From Acidithiobacillus concretivorus (GTDB taxonomy: Bacteria > Pseudomonadota > Gammaproteobacteria > Acidithiobacillales > Acidithiobacillaceae), in NCBI RefSeq assembly GCF_018853445.1, contig NZ_JABELD010000022.1, forward strand, positions 1 through 47,285: a stretch of DNA of 47,285 nucleotides, read 5' to 3'. The translations under genes were made by a program, and so were the position numbers. Within the stretch, counting starts at the first letter, position 1. Every line of letters begins with the position of its first letter. The notes below the pieces were generated by a model. The model was given only the letters and a program-made list of their open reading frames with translations, was not told where the DNA came from and did no database searches. Positions 33,251 through 40,855 of the stretch are shown piece by piece.

Positions 33251-34604
33251 TGTCGGACTTTCAGTTTGCCTAAAATTATCGTATAATTACTTATGATTCA
33301 ATGTGATGAGTGATTTTATGGCCCACTTCCTCGATGCTGACAGCAAGACCGATTATCTTCTGCCATCTTCCATGGACGACTGGCTCCCGGAAGGTCACCT
33401 GGCCAGCTTTATTGTGGAAGTCATTGATCAGCTCGATCTCTCGCTACTGGTCCAACAATATGCGGGTCGTGGCCATAAGGCTTATCACCCAGCCACCCTC
33501 CTGGCGATTCTGGTCTACGGCTATGCCAACGGGGTCTTTTCCAGCCGTAAACTTGGAACAAGCCACCTATGATTCTGTCGCGTTCCGTTACCTCGCGGCA
33601 GGCAGTCATCCAGATCACGATACCCTGGCCACCTTCTGTCGCCGTTTTCTGGGCGAACTGCAAGGATTGTTTGTGCAGGTGCTGGAACTGGCACAGGAGA
33701 TGAAACTGCTGAAGATTGGCCGGGTCTGTCTGGACGGCACCAAGATCCACGCCAACACTTCCAAACATCAAGCCCTGTCCCATGGGCATATTGAACAGAT
33801 GGAGCGTCATCTCCAGGCCGAAGTACAGGAACTCTTTACACTGGCAGAACAAGCGGATCAGACCGGGATTTCCGAGGGCGTGAATTTGCCTGAAGAGATC
33901 CTGCGCCTAAAGCGCAAGACCAGATCAATCTCACCGATGAAGAATCCCGCATCATGCCGGTCTCAGGCGGTGGCTTTGAACAGGCCTATAATGCCCAGGC
34001 CGCCGTGGATGACCAGACGATGCTGGTAGTGGCCACTGGAGTCAGTCAGGCCCCCAATGACAAGGAACAGGTCATCCCCATGCTGGAAACCCTCCAGACA
34101 CAAGCGGCGTAACTGGGACCAATAGAAGCGTTGGTGGCCGATACGGGTTACTGCAGCGAAAAGAATGTGGAGGCCTGCGAAGCCCTGGGGATCACCCCTT
34201 TTATTGCCGTAGCCAGAGAAGAACACCATCCCGACTGGCGGCAACGGCATACAGAACCGGAAGCCCTCCCGGAAAACGCGACCCGGATGCAGGCGATGAT
34301 GCATCGCCTGAAGACGCAGGCAGGCCGAAGCGTTTACCGTCTGCGCAAACAAACGGTAGAACCAGTCTTCGGTATAATCAAATCCGTGATGGGATTCCGG
34401 CAGTTCTCCTTGCGCGGCCTACGTCAGGTGCAAGGAGAATGGAGTCTGGTCTGCCTGGCGTGGAACATAAAACGCATGGCCGTATTGCGTCTGTAGGGCA
34501 GGAAAATGCAGATAAACCGCAAAAAAAAGGGCAATAATGACCGAAATCGACTCAAAATGAGCGATTTCAAAAATTTTGAGGCGAAATCTGGCAGTAGTCC
34601 GAAG
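33251..34604 (+). mobile_element. IS1182-type insertion sequence, degraded
   Basis: About 1.35 kb containing one transposase gene. Imperfect terminal inverted repeats are visible: left 33251-33276 (TGTCGGACTTTCAG... to AAAATT) and the reverse complement of right 34572-34604 (TTCGGACTACTGCCAG... to AAAATT), sharing the blocks TCGGACT, CAG, TTT, GCCT and AAAATT. No convincing target duplication was found. It is inserted next to toxin-antitoxin remnants and 59 bases from the 3' end of tRNA-Glu. Confidence 0.65.
33306..34496 (+). pseudogene. IS1182-family transposase, inactivated by two frameshifts and a stop
   Basis: The pieces join into one DDE transposase: MAHFLDADSKTDYLLPSSMDDWLPEGHLA at the start, LDGTKIHAN (first Asp), VADTGYCSEKNVEAC (second Asp) and TVEPVFGIIKSVMGFRQFSLRG (Glu). 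An extra T near 33553 shifts the frame within SSRKLEQATYD. A second shift lies near 33910, before AQDQINLTDEESRIM, where the sequence also seems shortened against the family. A nonsense TAA at 34110-34112 replaces what was probably CAA. It cannot make an active enzyme. Confidence 0.85.
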
Positions 34605-34662
34605 GCCATCAGGACACTGATATGAGACGTTTCCTGTTCTGTTTCTGACTTGTTGTTTAATT
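34605..34662. other. Gap between the IS and tRNA-Glu with no feature seen
   Basis: Fifty-eight bases between the right IS end and the tRNA 3' end. I see no hairpin, open frame or repeat of the tRNA 3' end here. Confidence 0.5.
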
Positions 34663-34738
34663 TGGCGTCCCCAGGGGGGTTCGAACCCCCGTTACCGCCG
34701 TGAAAGGGCGGTGTCCTAGGCCGCTAGACGATGGGGAC
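34663..34738 (-). tRNA. tRNA-Glu (anticodon TTC)
   Basis: 76 bases with encoded CCA. The acceptor stem GTCCCCA/TGGGGAC, the D-loop TAGCGGCCTAGGA, the anticodon arm CCGCCCTTTCACGGCGG with TTC, and the T arm GGGGGTTCGAACCCCC are all visible on the minus strand. It is the boundary between the accessory patch and the secB region. Confidence 0.96.
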
Positions 34739-34754
34739 CTGGACAGCGGGGAGA

Positions 34755-34783
34755 ATCGTACACAGAAGCGCGCTTCAGGGCAA
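34755..34783 (-). promoter_or_regulatory. Promoter of tRNA-Glu
   Basis: On the minus strand: TTGCCC (34783-34778), a 17-base spacer, TACGAT (34760-34755), 16 bases before the mature tRNA 5' end. Confidence 0.6.
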
Positions 34784-34822
34784 GTGTATTTTCAGATTTT
34801 CATGTATCGCGTTGGCTGCAGC

Positions 34823-34852
34823 AAAAAATAACCCTGGTTTTGCGCAGGGTTA
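34823..34852 (-). terminator. Orphan intrinsic terminator upstream of tRNA-Glu
   Basis: On the minus strand an exact 8-bp stem TAACCCTG/CAGGGTTA with an 8-base loop is followed by six T residues. No minus-strand gene leads into it. It may insulate the tRNA promoter from antisense transcription or be left over from a lost gene. Confidence 0.55.
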
Positions 34853-34899
34853 ACAATGGATATACACTCTCACTGTCTAAATGATACAACTGGTGATGT

Positions 34900-35160
34900 C
34901 TGCAAATTAGGGTTGCCAAGTGGGGTAATAGTCTGGCTATCAGGATCCCGGTAAAAATGACTCGTGTTATGGCTTTGCGGGAAGGGGCTCTGATTGAGTT
35001 GTCCACGTCTTCAAATGGAATTATCACGTTATCACCGGTCAGCGGCGATGAGCGGAATATAGGCGTCAAGGAGCATTTTGGGCGTGTGAATGCGCGCTTG
35101 CGAAATCAACCGGCGTCCACGCCCAGCACCGAGTTACTGCGTGAAGACGCACGTTACTGA
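34900..35160 (+). CDS. AbrB/MazE-type antitoxin, possibly CTG-started or decayed
   Basis: Read from CTG 34900 this gives 86 residues: QIRVAKWGNSLAIRIPVK, then ALREGALIELSTSSNGIITLSPV, the SpoVT/AbrB swapped-hairpin fold of MazE/VapB antitoxins, then a polar tail. The conserved N-terminus begins exactly at the CTG, where an ATG would be expected, with GGTGA just upstream and a stop two codons before. The only ATG start (34957) would remove half the DNA-binding fold. The start codon therefore appears mutated. The stop overlaps the following toxin remnant as TGATG. Confidence 0.5.
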   Translation: MQIRVAKWGNSLAIRIPVKMTRVMALREGALIELSTSSNGIITLSPVSGDERNIGVKEHFGRVNARLRNQPASTPSTELLREDARY

Positions 35161-35315
35161 TGTCAGTTTACGTTTTTGACGCTGGATCATTTGTTGGGAA
35201 CAAATGCAGTCGCACACGGGCTGGTGGTTTTTGCCGTGGAGTGATTAGTCATTCCATAGCCCCGCAGGGGGGTCTTCGGTTAGACTGGGCGGAGTGTACT
35301 TTTAGCCACCTGTAG
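35160..35315 (+). pseudogene. PIN-type toxin fragment paired with the AbrB-like antitoxin
   Basis: A 51-codon frame begins at the ATG overlapping the antitoxin stop and reads MSVYVFDAGSFV, like a PIN toxin N-terminus. It then turns into non-homologous residues and ends at 35315, just before the secB ribosome site. The rest of the toxin, with the later acidic residues, is missing. Confidence 0.45.
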
Positions 35316-35328
35316 GAAGAAGGATCTT

Positions 35329-35778
35329 ATGGAAGAAGCAGAAGCAGTATTCATGATTGAACGGGTATATGTGAAGGACAGTTCTTTCGAGTCCCCCAAC
35401 GCACCCTTGAGTTTTGTACAGACCGAAGCGCCTACCGTGGATGTGGGTCTGAATACGGCTAGCAATCAGGTAGAAGGCATGGATGGCTTGACGGAAGTGA
35501 TTCTGACGGTGACGGTCAAGGCCAAGGCGGGTGAGAGCACCTACTTTGCGGTGGAAGTGCAGCAGGCAGGACTGTTCCGGATTCAGAATATTCCGGAAGA
35601 ACATTTGCCGGCGCTGATAGCTGTGCATTGTCCGACCATTCTGTTCCCTTATGCCCGTGAAGTGGTGGCGGATATGGTTGGACGCGGCGGTTTCCAACCC
35701 CTGCATCTGCATCCCGTCAATTTTGAGGCGCTGTATCAGCAGGCGCAGCAAGAACAAGTGGGCCACACGACGCAATAA
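35329..35778 (+). CDS. secB: Protein-export chaperone SecB
   Basis: 149 residues. FMIERVYVKDSSFESPNAPLSF near the start, LTVTVKAKAGESTYFAVEVQQAGLF and FPYAREVVADMVGRGGFQPLHLHPVNFEALY at the end are the conserved SecB core. The tetramer keeps preproteins unfolded and hands them to SecA. AAGAAGGA lies 6 bases before ATG. gpsA starts 3 bases after the stop, the classic secB-gpsA arrangement. Confidence 0.96.
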   Translation: MEEAEAVFMIERVYVKDSSFESPNAPLSFVQTEAPTVDVGLNTASNQVEGMDGLTEVILTVTVKAKAGESTYFAVEVQQAGLFRIQNIPEEHLPALIAVHCPTILFPYAREVVADMVGRGGFQPLHLHPVNFEALYQQAQQEQVGHTTQ

Positions 35779-35781
35779 ACC

Positions 35782-36822
35782 ATGCGCTGGGCTGTTCTTG
35801 GAGCGGGGCACTGGGGAACCGCGTTGGCGGTGCATTTGTGCCGCCAGGGCCATGTGGTGCGGCTCTGGGGGCGCCACCCGGAAACTTTGCCGGGTTTTAT
35901 TGACCCTACTTGTTTATCCCCGGTTTTTCCTGATATCGACTTTCCGTCCGGTCTGGGCATAGGCTCTGATCTGGCGGCGACGCTGGATGGCGCTGAAGGT
36001 GTGCTGCTGGCGGTTCCCAGCCATGCTTTGCGGACGCTTCTGGCGTCTATTCCCCAGGCTTTATTACACCCGGATCTGCTGCTGGTGCTGGCTTCCAAAG
36101 GGCTGGAGTTGCCAAGTGCCTTGCGTTTGGATCAGGTGCTGGATGAAAGCTGTCCGACCTTGCCTAAAGTGGTACTTTCCGGGCCGAGTTTTGCGCATGA
36201 TCTGATTCTGGGTAAGCCGCTGGCTATGACTGCTGCTGCTGCAAATATGGATGATGCACGGCGGGTGGTGGAAGTGTTTGCCAGTGACCAGATGCGCGTG
36301 TATCGCAGTGATGATGTGGCGGGCGTGTGTCTGGGGGGGGCGATCAAAAATGTGCTGGCCATTGCGGCAGGCATTTCTGATGGGCTGGGCAATGGTGACA
36401 GTGCCCGGGCTGCGCTCATTACCCGTGGTATTGCCGAATTGCACCGTTTGGGTACGGCATTGGGGGGGCGCACGGAAACCTTTATGGGGTTGACGGGGGC
36501 GGGCGATTTGATTTTGACGGCCAGCAGTGATTTATCCCGCAATCGCCGGGTGGGTATGGGCCTGGGGCGGGGTTTGTCTTTGGAGACTGTATTGCGTGAT
36601 TTGGGCCAGGAGGCGGAAGGCGTGCGCAGTGCTCAGGCTTTGTTTTTGCTGGCCCGGCAACTGGGGGTGGATATGCCCATTACCGAGCAGGTGTATCGGG
36701 TGCTTTACGCTGGCGCGGGCCCACGCGAGGCCAGTGAACAACTGATGCGCCGTGCTGCACGTGCCGAGCATCCTGCTGATCTGGAGTCCATAACCGCTTC
36801 CCCGGTTAAGGGGAGTTGCTAG
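35782..36822 (+). CDS. gpsA: Glycerol-3-phosphate dehydrogenase [NAD(P)+]
   Basis: 346 residues. The N-terminal Rossmann motif is VLGAGHWGTALAVHL; LASKGLEL, VVLSGPSFAHDL, GGAIKNVLAIAAGISDGLGNGDSARAALITRG (catalytic Lys) and GLTGAGDLILTASSDLSRNRRVG are all standard. It reduces dihydroxyacetone phosphate to sn-glycerol 3-phosphate for phospholipid synthesis. Last recognised housekeeping gene before the two-component system, which starts 4 bases downstream. Confidence 0.97.
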   Translation: MRWAVLGAGHWGTALAVHLCRQGHVVRLWGRHPETLPGFIDPTCLSPVFPDIDFPSGLGIGSDLAATLDGAEGVLLAVPSHALRTLLASIPQALLHPDLLLVLASKGLELPSALRLDQVLDESCPTLPKVVLSGPSFAHDLILGKPLAMTAAAANMDDARRVVEVFASDQMRVYRSDDVAGVCLGGAIKNVLAIAAGISDGLGNGDSARAALITRGIAELHRLGTALGGRTETFMGLTGAGDLILTASSDLSRNRRVGMGLGRGLSLETVLRDLGQEAEGVRSAQALFLLARQLGVDMPITEQVYRVLYAGAGPREASEQLMRRAARAEHPADLESITASPVKGSC

Positions 36823-36826
36823 GTTT

Positions 36827-38278
36827 ATGGCGATTTTGCGTTTGCCGGGTGGCGGATCAGACAGCCGCAAGCGCATCCCTTTTGCGCCTTTCCGGACCAT
36901 TGGTTTTTTGCTGGTGCAGTTTGTGGTGCTGGCTTTGCTGTTGCTCGGCGTGCTGCTGGTCCACACCAACCAGGATTTGCATACGCTAGATGCTTATACC
37001 GCTTACATGGCGAGCTTGGCGCAGACTTCTCAGGAAACCTTGCGTACCTGGCATAGTGACGGTTCTGCGGCGGCACTGCCCGTGCTGCAGCGCAATCTGG
37101 CGCGGATTGCGGCAGCGCATCCGGAGCAGGTCAAAACCAATGCGCACTGGAGGCGTTTGCAGGCGTTGATGGCCAAGCAGGACCCGGCCCTCTTGCCGCA
37201 GGCTTTATTGCAACTTTCCGATGTCAGCATGGAAGAGCATTTGCGTGGTCGCAGGCTGGTATTGGCGGCGGGGCATGATGCCCGCTATACCCTGATTGGA
37301 ACAGCCGTGGCACTGTTTGCGTTCATGATTTTTGTGCTGGTGACTTTGGCGTTTTTCCGTCTGCGAATTTTGGGTCCATTGCGGCGTTTGCAGGGGGCTA
37401 TGCGTTCTCTGGAAATCGGCGCTTTTCGGCGGGTGACGGAAGCTCATGCAGATCCGGGCATCAGTCCTTTGCTGCAGTATTACAATCACATGATTGGGCG
37501 TTTGGAAGAGCTGGAAAAAACCCGGCGCCAGTATTTGCAGGATTTGCAGCGGGAAGTGAATGAAGCAGCCCATACGCTGGTCGCGCAACAGGCGGCGGTG
37601 GCCCGCTCGGAGCGTCTGGCGGCGGTGGGAGAAGCCGCTGCGGCCTTTGCCCATGAATTGCGTAATCCACTGGCGGGATTGCAGGTGGGTTGTGCGAATA
37701 TTCGTCGGGAAATCCGCGATCCAGATCTGGCGGAGCGTCTGGGCTTGATGGAAGATGAGCTGCGCCGGGTCAGTCGGTTGCTGGATCAGCAATTGCGCGG
37801 TGCGCGTCAGGTGCATGAAAAAGGTCGCCGGGTGGCGCCCCGTGAAACGGTGGAAACCTTGCTGAATCTGTTGCGTTATCAGATGCCTGCCCAGGTTGTA
37901 CTGGAGCTCTTGCCGGGCGATTGTCGTGATTGTCTGTTGCCTCTGGACCAGTTTCGTCAGGCATTGCTTAATCTCATTTTAAACAGCATGCAGGCACTGG
38001 CCAGCGAGGGTGGAACTATCAGCGTAGCTATTGCCCAGGTGGATAAACAGTTGCAAGTGACGGTGTCTGATAATGGTCCGGGTTTTCCCGATACTTTGTT
38101 GCGTGAGGGCATTCGCCCCTTTGCCAGCAGCAAGGAACAGGGAACCGGGCTGGGTTTATCGATGGTGCGGCGTTTTGTGCGCAGTCTGGGGGGGGAGGTG
38201 CAATTGCGTAATCGGGATCCGCATGGGGCAGAAGTAGGCTTGTTATTACCTTGTCCTGACATTGCTGGTAAGGAGTAA
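36827..38278 (+). CDS. Membrane sensor histidine kinase
   Basis: 483 residues. TM1 (about 22-45), a ~105-residue periplasmic sensor region rich in helices, TM2 (about 154-178), a HAMP-like linker and a coiled coil (225-260). The HisKA box is ERLAAVGEAAAAFAHELRNPLAGL with phospho-acceptor His276. The ATPase domain has LLNLILNSMQAL (N box), DNGPGF (G1) and GTGLGLSM (G2). It should phosphorylate the NtrC-type regulator 6 bases downstream. No known sensor domain was recognised in the periplasmic loop. The tight spacing to secB-gpsA suggests readthrough from their promoter. Confidence 0.92.
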   Translation: MAILRLPGGGSDSRKRIPFAPFRTIGFLLVQFVVLALLLLGVLLVHTNQDLHTLDAYTAYMASLAQTSQETLRTWHSDGSAAALPVLQRNLARIAAAHPEQVKTNAHWRRLQALMAKQDPALLPQALLQLSDVSMEEHLRGRRLVLAAGHDARYTLIGTAVALFAFMIFVLVTLAFFRLRILGPLRRLQGAMRSLEIGAFRRVTEAHADPGISPLLQYYNHMIGRLEELEKTRRQYLQDLQREVNEAAHTLVAQQAAVARSERLAAVGEAAAAFAHELRNPLAGLQVGCANIRREIRDPDLAERLGLMEDELRRVSRLLDQQLRGARQVHEKGRRVAPRETVETLLNLLRYQMPAQVVLELLPGDCRDCLLPLDQFRQALLNLILNSMQALASEGGTISVAIAQVDKQLQVTVSDNGPGFPDTLLREGIRPFASSKEQGTGLGLSMVRRFVRSLGGEVQLRNRDPHGAEVGLLLPCPDIAGKE

Positions 38279-38284
38279 CCCAAC

Positions 38285-39694
38285 ATGGCTGATGCGTTGC
38301 TGATTATTGAGGATGAGATTTTTCTGGGGCGGGAAATGTGCCGCTTTTTTGAAAAGGAAGGCTGGGAAGTACACTGGGCGGAACGCTTTGCCGATGCGGA
38401 AGAGCTCTTGTTGAAGCAGGATCTGAGTCCTCTGGTGACCTTAGCGGACCTCAACCTTCCGGATGGTAACAGTCTGGATTTGTTGGAAAAGGTGCGGGCT
38501 AAAGGCGGTACCGGAGAATGGATTTTTCTGACAGCCTTCGGGAGTGTGCCTGATTCGGTGCGGGCTTTGCGGCTGGGTGCCTACGATTTTCTGGAAAAGC
38601 CCTGTGAAATGGAGCGTCTGGAAATGGTGGTGCGCTCGGCTGGCCGGGGTGCCCGCGCCCAGCGTCGGGTGGCGGAAGACACCTCCAATCAGCATCGCCG
38701 CTATCGTCCTGAAACTTATCTGGGGGAAAGTCCGGCTGCCGCTGACGTGCGCAGCATGCTCGATCGCCTCAGCCAGGTTCCCTATAGTGCCTTGGTGATT
38801 TCTGGAGAAACGGGCACGGGTAAGGGACTGGCTGCGCGCATTTTGCATTATAGTGGCGCTCAGGCTGGCGGTCCCATGGTGGAAATCAACTGTGCGGCTT
38901 TACCCCGGGAATTGCTGGAATCCGAATTGTTTGGATATGAGCCGGGGGCTTTTACCGGGGCGGCCGTGCGGCATCGGGGGTTGGTGGAGCAGGCCAGTGG
39001 CGGTACCCTGTTTCTGGATGAAATTTCGGAAATGGAGCTCGAACTCCAGGCCAAGTTGTTGAAAGTCATTGAAGATCATAGCTTGCGCCGACTGGGAGGG
39101 GATCGCCCCATTGCCGTGGATGTGCGTTTTATTGCCGCCAGTAATCGGGATCTGGATGCGCAGGTAGCTCAGGGGGCTTTTCGTGCCGATTTGTTCCATC
39201 GTCTGAGCGTATTTCGTCTGGCCCTACCTTCCTTGCGCGAGCGTAAGACGGATCTTCACGAACTGGTGCCGCATTTTGTGGCGGAATTCAATGCTCAGGC
39301 CGGTAAGCGCGTGCATTATATCAGTCCGGCCGTGTGGGCCGCGCTGGAGTCTTATGACTGGCCTGGAAATGTCCGTGAACTGCGTAATGTGATTGAACGC
39401 GCGGTGCTGTTTTCCGAAACCGAAGAGCTGCCCAGGGAATGGCTGCAGTTACCCGGTAATCTCAACAACGTCTGTCCGGCCCCATCTGGCTGTCCGGTGG
39501 ATGACCAACACATCATTCTGCCTATGGATGGCAGTATGGATCTGGAGGCGATGGAACGGCAGATTCTCCAGCAGGTGCTGAGTCTGAACGAGGGGAACGT
39601 CACCAAGGCCGCGCGGGTATTGGGAATTACCCGCGAGACGCTACGCTATCGGGTCCGTAAACATGGTCTGGGTGATGATGGGGAGCCTGGATAA
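38285..39694 (+). CDS. NtrC-type sigma-54-dependent response regulator
   Basis: 469 residues in three domains. The receiver domain has IEDE near residues 8-11, the phospho-acceptor Asp55 in LADLNLPDG, and Lys105. The AAA+ domain has Walker A GETGTGK (174-180), the sigma-54 contact loop GAFTGA (221-226), Walker B TLFLDE, and the arginine-finger region FRADLFHRL. The C-terminal Fis-like helix-turn-helix is NEGNVTKAARVLGITRETLRYRVRKHGL. It activates sigma-54 promoters; no clear -24/-12 site was found in the window. It precedes the hopanoid operon by 120 bases. Confidence 0.95.
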   Translation: MADALLIIEDEIFLGREMCRFFEKEGWEVHWAERFADAEELLLKQDLSPLVTLADLNLPDGNSLDLLEKVRAKGGTGEWIFLTAFGSVPDSVRALRLGAYDFLEKPCEMERLEMVVRSAGRGARAQRRVAEDTSNQHRRYRPETYLGESPAAADVRSMLDRLSQVPYSALVISGETGTGKGLAARILHYSGAQAGGPMVEINCAALPRELLESELFGYEPGAFTGAAVRHRGLVEQASGGTLFLDEISEMELELQAKLLKVIEDHSLRRLGGDRPIAVDVRFIAASNRDLDAQVAQGAFRADLFHRLSVFRLALPSLRERKTDLHELVPHFVAEFNAQAGKRVHYISPAVWAALESYDWPGNVRELRNVIERAVLFSETEELPREWLQLPGNLNNVCPAPSGCPVDDQHIILPMDGSMDLEAMERQILQQVLSLNEGNVTKAARVLGITRETLRYRVRKHGLGDDGEPG

Positions 39695-39707
39695 AAATAG
39701 TCTACAC

Positions 39708-39736
39708 TTGCGGAATTGTTGCGAGATCGTTACATT
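39708..39736 (+). promoter_or_regulatory. Sigma-70-type promoter of the hopanoid operon
   Basis: TTGCGG (39708-39713), a 17-base spacer, TACATT (39731-39736). The predicted start near 39743 leaves a leader of about 50 bases before the AAGGAG site. It also means the upstream in-frame ATG at 39743 would be at the very 5' end of the mRNA. Confidence 0.5.
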
Positions 39737-39791
39737 GCCGCGATGCGACCGGTCAGCACTAGCGCCCGGACCAATAAAACAAGGAGTTTGG

Positions 39792-39818
39792 ATGTCACCA
39801 GTCAGGACCGCCGCATGA
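39792..39818 (+). CDS. Possible 8-residue leader peptide coupled to squalene synthase
   Basis: ATG 39792 has the best ribosome site in the leader (AAGGAG, 5 bases upstream). It encodes MSPVRTAA and stops at TGA 39816-39818, overlapping the squalene synthase ATG (39815) as ATGA. The synthase ATG has no Shine-Dalgarno site of its own, so translation may depend on termination of this peptide. Not tested; it could be a chance frame. Confidence 0.4.
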   Translation: MSPVRTAA

Positions 39819-40855
39819 CTGCGGCGCTAGATCAGGCGTTAGCCTGGCAGCAACAAAGCCTGCAACTTGTTTCCCGCACTTTTGCGCTGACTATTCCGCA
39901 ATTGCCCGTAGCGTTGCGTGCAGCGGTCGGAAATGGTTATTTGCTGTGCCGTATTGCCGATACCATTGAAGATGACCCGGTTATGCCCTGGGAAGAAAAA
40001 GCCCACTGGCAGCAGGTGTTTTTGCAGGTGGTCGAGGGACACCAAGATCCGGCGGTGTTTGCCGAAGGATTTGCTGCGCAACTGTCAGCCGATATGCCTG
40101 AGGCAGAACATGATCTGGTTCGCCATACCGCTGATGTAGTGCAGATTACCCACAGTTTCAGTGCCAGCCAGCAAGCGGCTCTGGCGCGCTGTGTTCGCAT
40201 TATGGGGGCGGGCATGGCCGAGTTTCAGCAGCACGCTTCCCTGAAAGGGCTGGTGGACATGCCCGCCATGGATCATTACTGCTATGTGGTGGCGGGCGTG
40301 GTCGGTGAAATGCTGACCAGCCTTTTTGTGGAGTACGAACCGCGTTTGCGTGCTCAGGAAGCTGAAATGCAACGCTTGGCGGTTTCTTTTGGTCAGGGTC
40401 TGCAAATGACCAATATTCTTAAGGATATATGGGATGACTGGGCACGCGGGGTTAGTTGGATGCCCGCCAGTGTGTTTGCCCAATATGGTTGTGATATTGC
40501 CGCCGTCCAGCCAGGTAGTCACGATCCGGGCTTTCAGGCCGCCTTGCACAGCCTGCTGGATATTGCCGCCGGGCATCTGGAAAACGCTCTGCAATATACC
40601 CTGATGATTCCTGCGGATCAGACCGGTATGCGTGATTTTTGTCTCTGGGCCTTGGCGATGGCGGTGCTGACTTTACGGCGTATTGCCGAAAATCCGGCCT
40701 TTGCATCGGGCGCTGAGGTGAAAATCAGTCGCAGCAGTGTGCAGTGGGTGGTTATGTTATCCAAGCTCATGCATCGTTCGGATGTGTTGTTACTGGCCGG
40801 TTTCCGGGCCGGCATTAAACCCCTGCGCAAAACGGCACGGATAGCGACCGCATGA
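39815..40855 (+). CDS. Squalene synthase (squalene/phytoene synthase family)
   Basis: 346 residues from ATG 39815. VSRTFALTIPQLP, the first Asp-rich motif DTIEDD (49-54), DHYCYVVAGVVGEMLTSLF (153-171) and the second motif TNILKDIWDD (199-208) are the trans-isoprenyl diphosphate synthase marks. The length and the YCYVVAGVVG segment are closer to one-step squalene synthase than to HpnC or HpnD (about 280 residues). It would condense two farnesyl diphosphates to squalene. No hpnC or hpnE is nearby. Its stop overlaps the shc start. ATG 39743 and an earlier TTG are alternative starts. Confidence 0.85.
   Translation: MTAALDQALAWQQQSLQLVSRTFALTIPQLPVALRAAVGNGYLLCRIADTIEDDPVMPWEEKAHWQQVFLQVVEGHQDPAVFAEGFAAQLSADMPEAEHDLVRHTADVVQITHSFSASQQAALARCVRIMGAGMAEFQQHASLKGLVDMPAMDHYCYVVAGVVGEMLTSLFVEYEPRLRAQEAEMQRLAVSFGQGLQMTNILKDIWDDWARGVSWMPASVFAQYGCDIAAVQPGSHDPGFQAALHSLLDIAAGHLENALQYTLMIPADQTGMRDFCLWALAMAVLTLRRIAENPAFASGAEVKISRSSVQWVVMLSKLMHRSDVLLLAGFRAGIKPLRKTARIATA

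Noticed and set aside
34605..34738. tRNA-Glu as an integrase attachment site
   Set aside because: The accessory patch lies at its 3' side, but I found no repeat of the tRNA 3' end at the far border and no integrase gene.
39690..39815. Sigma-54 promoter for the hopanoid operon
   Set aside because: No GG-N10-GC pair with the TGGCAC/TTGCA context was found; the sigma-70-like boxes fit better.
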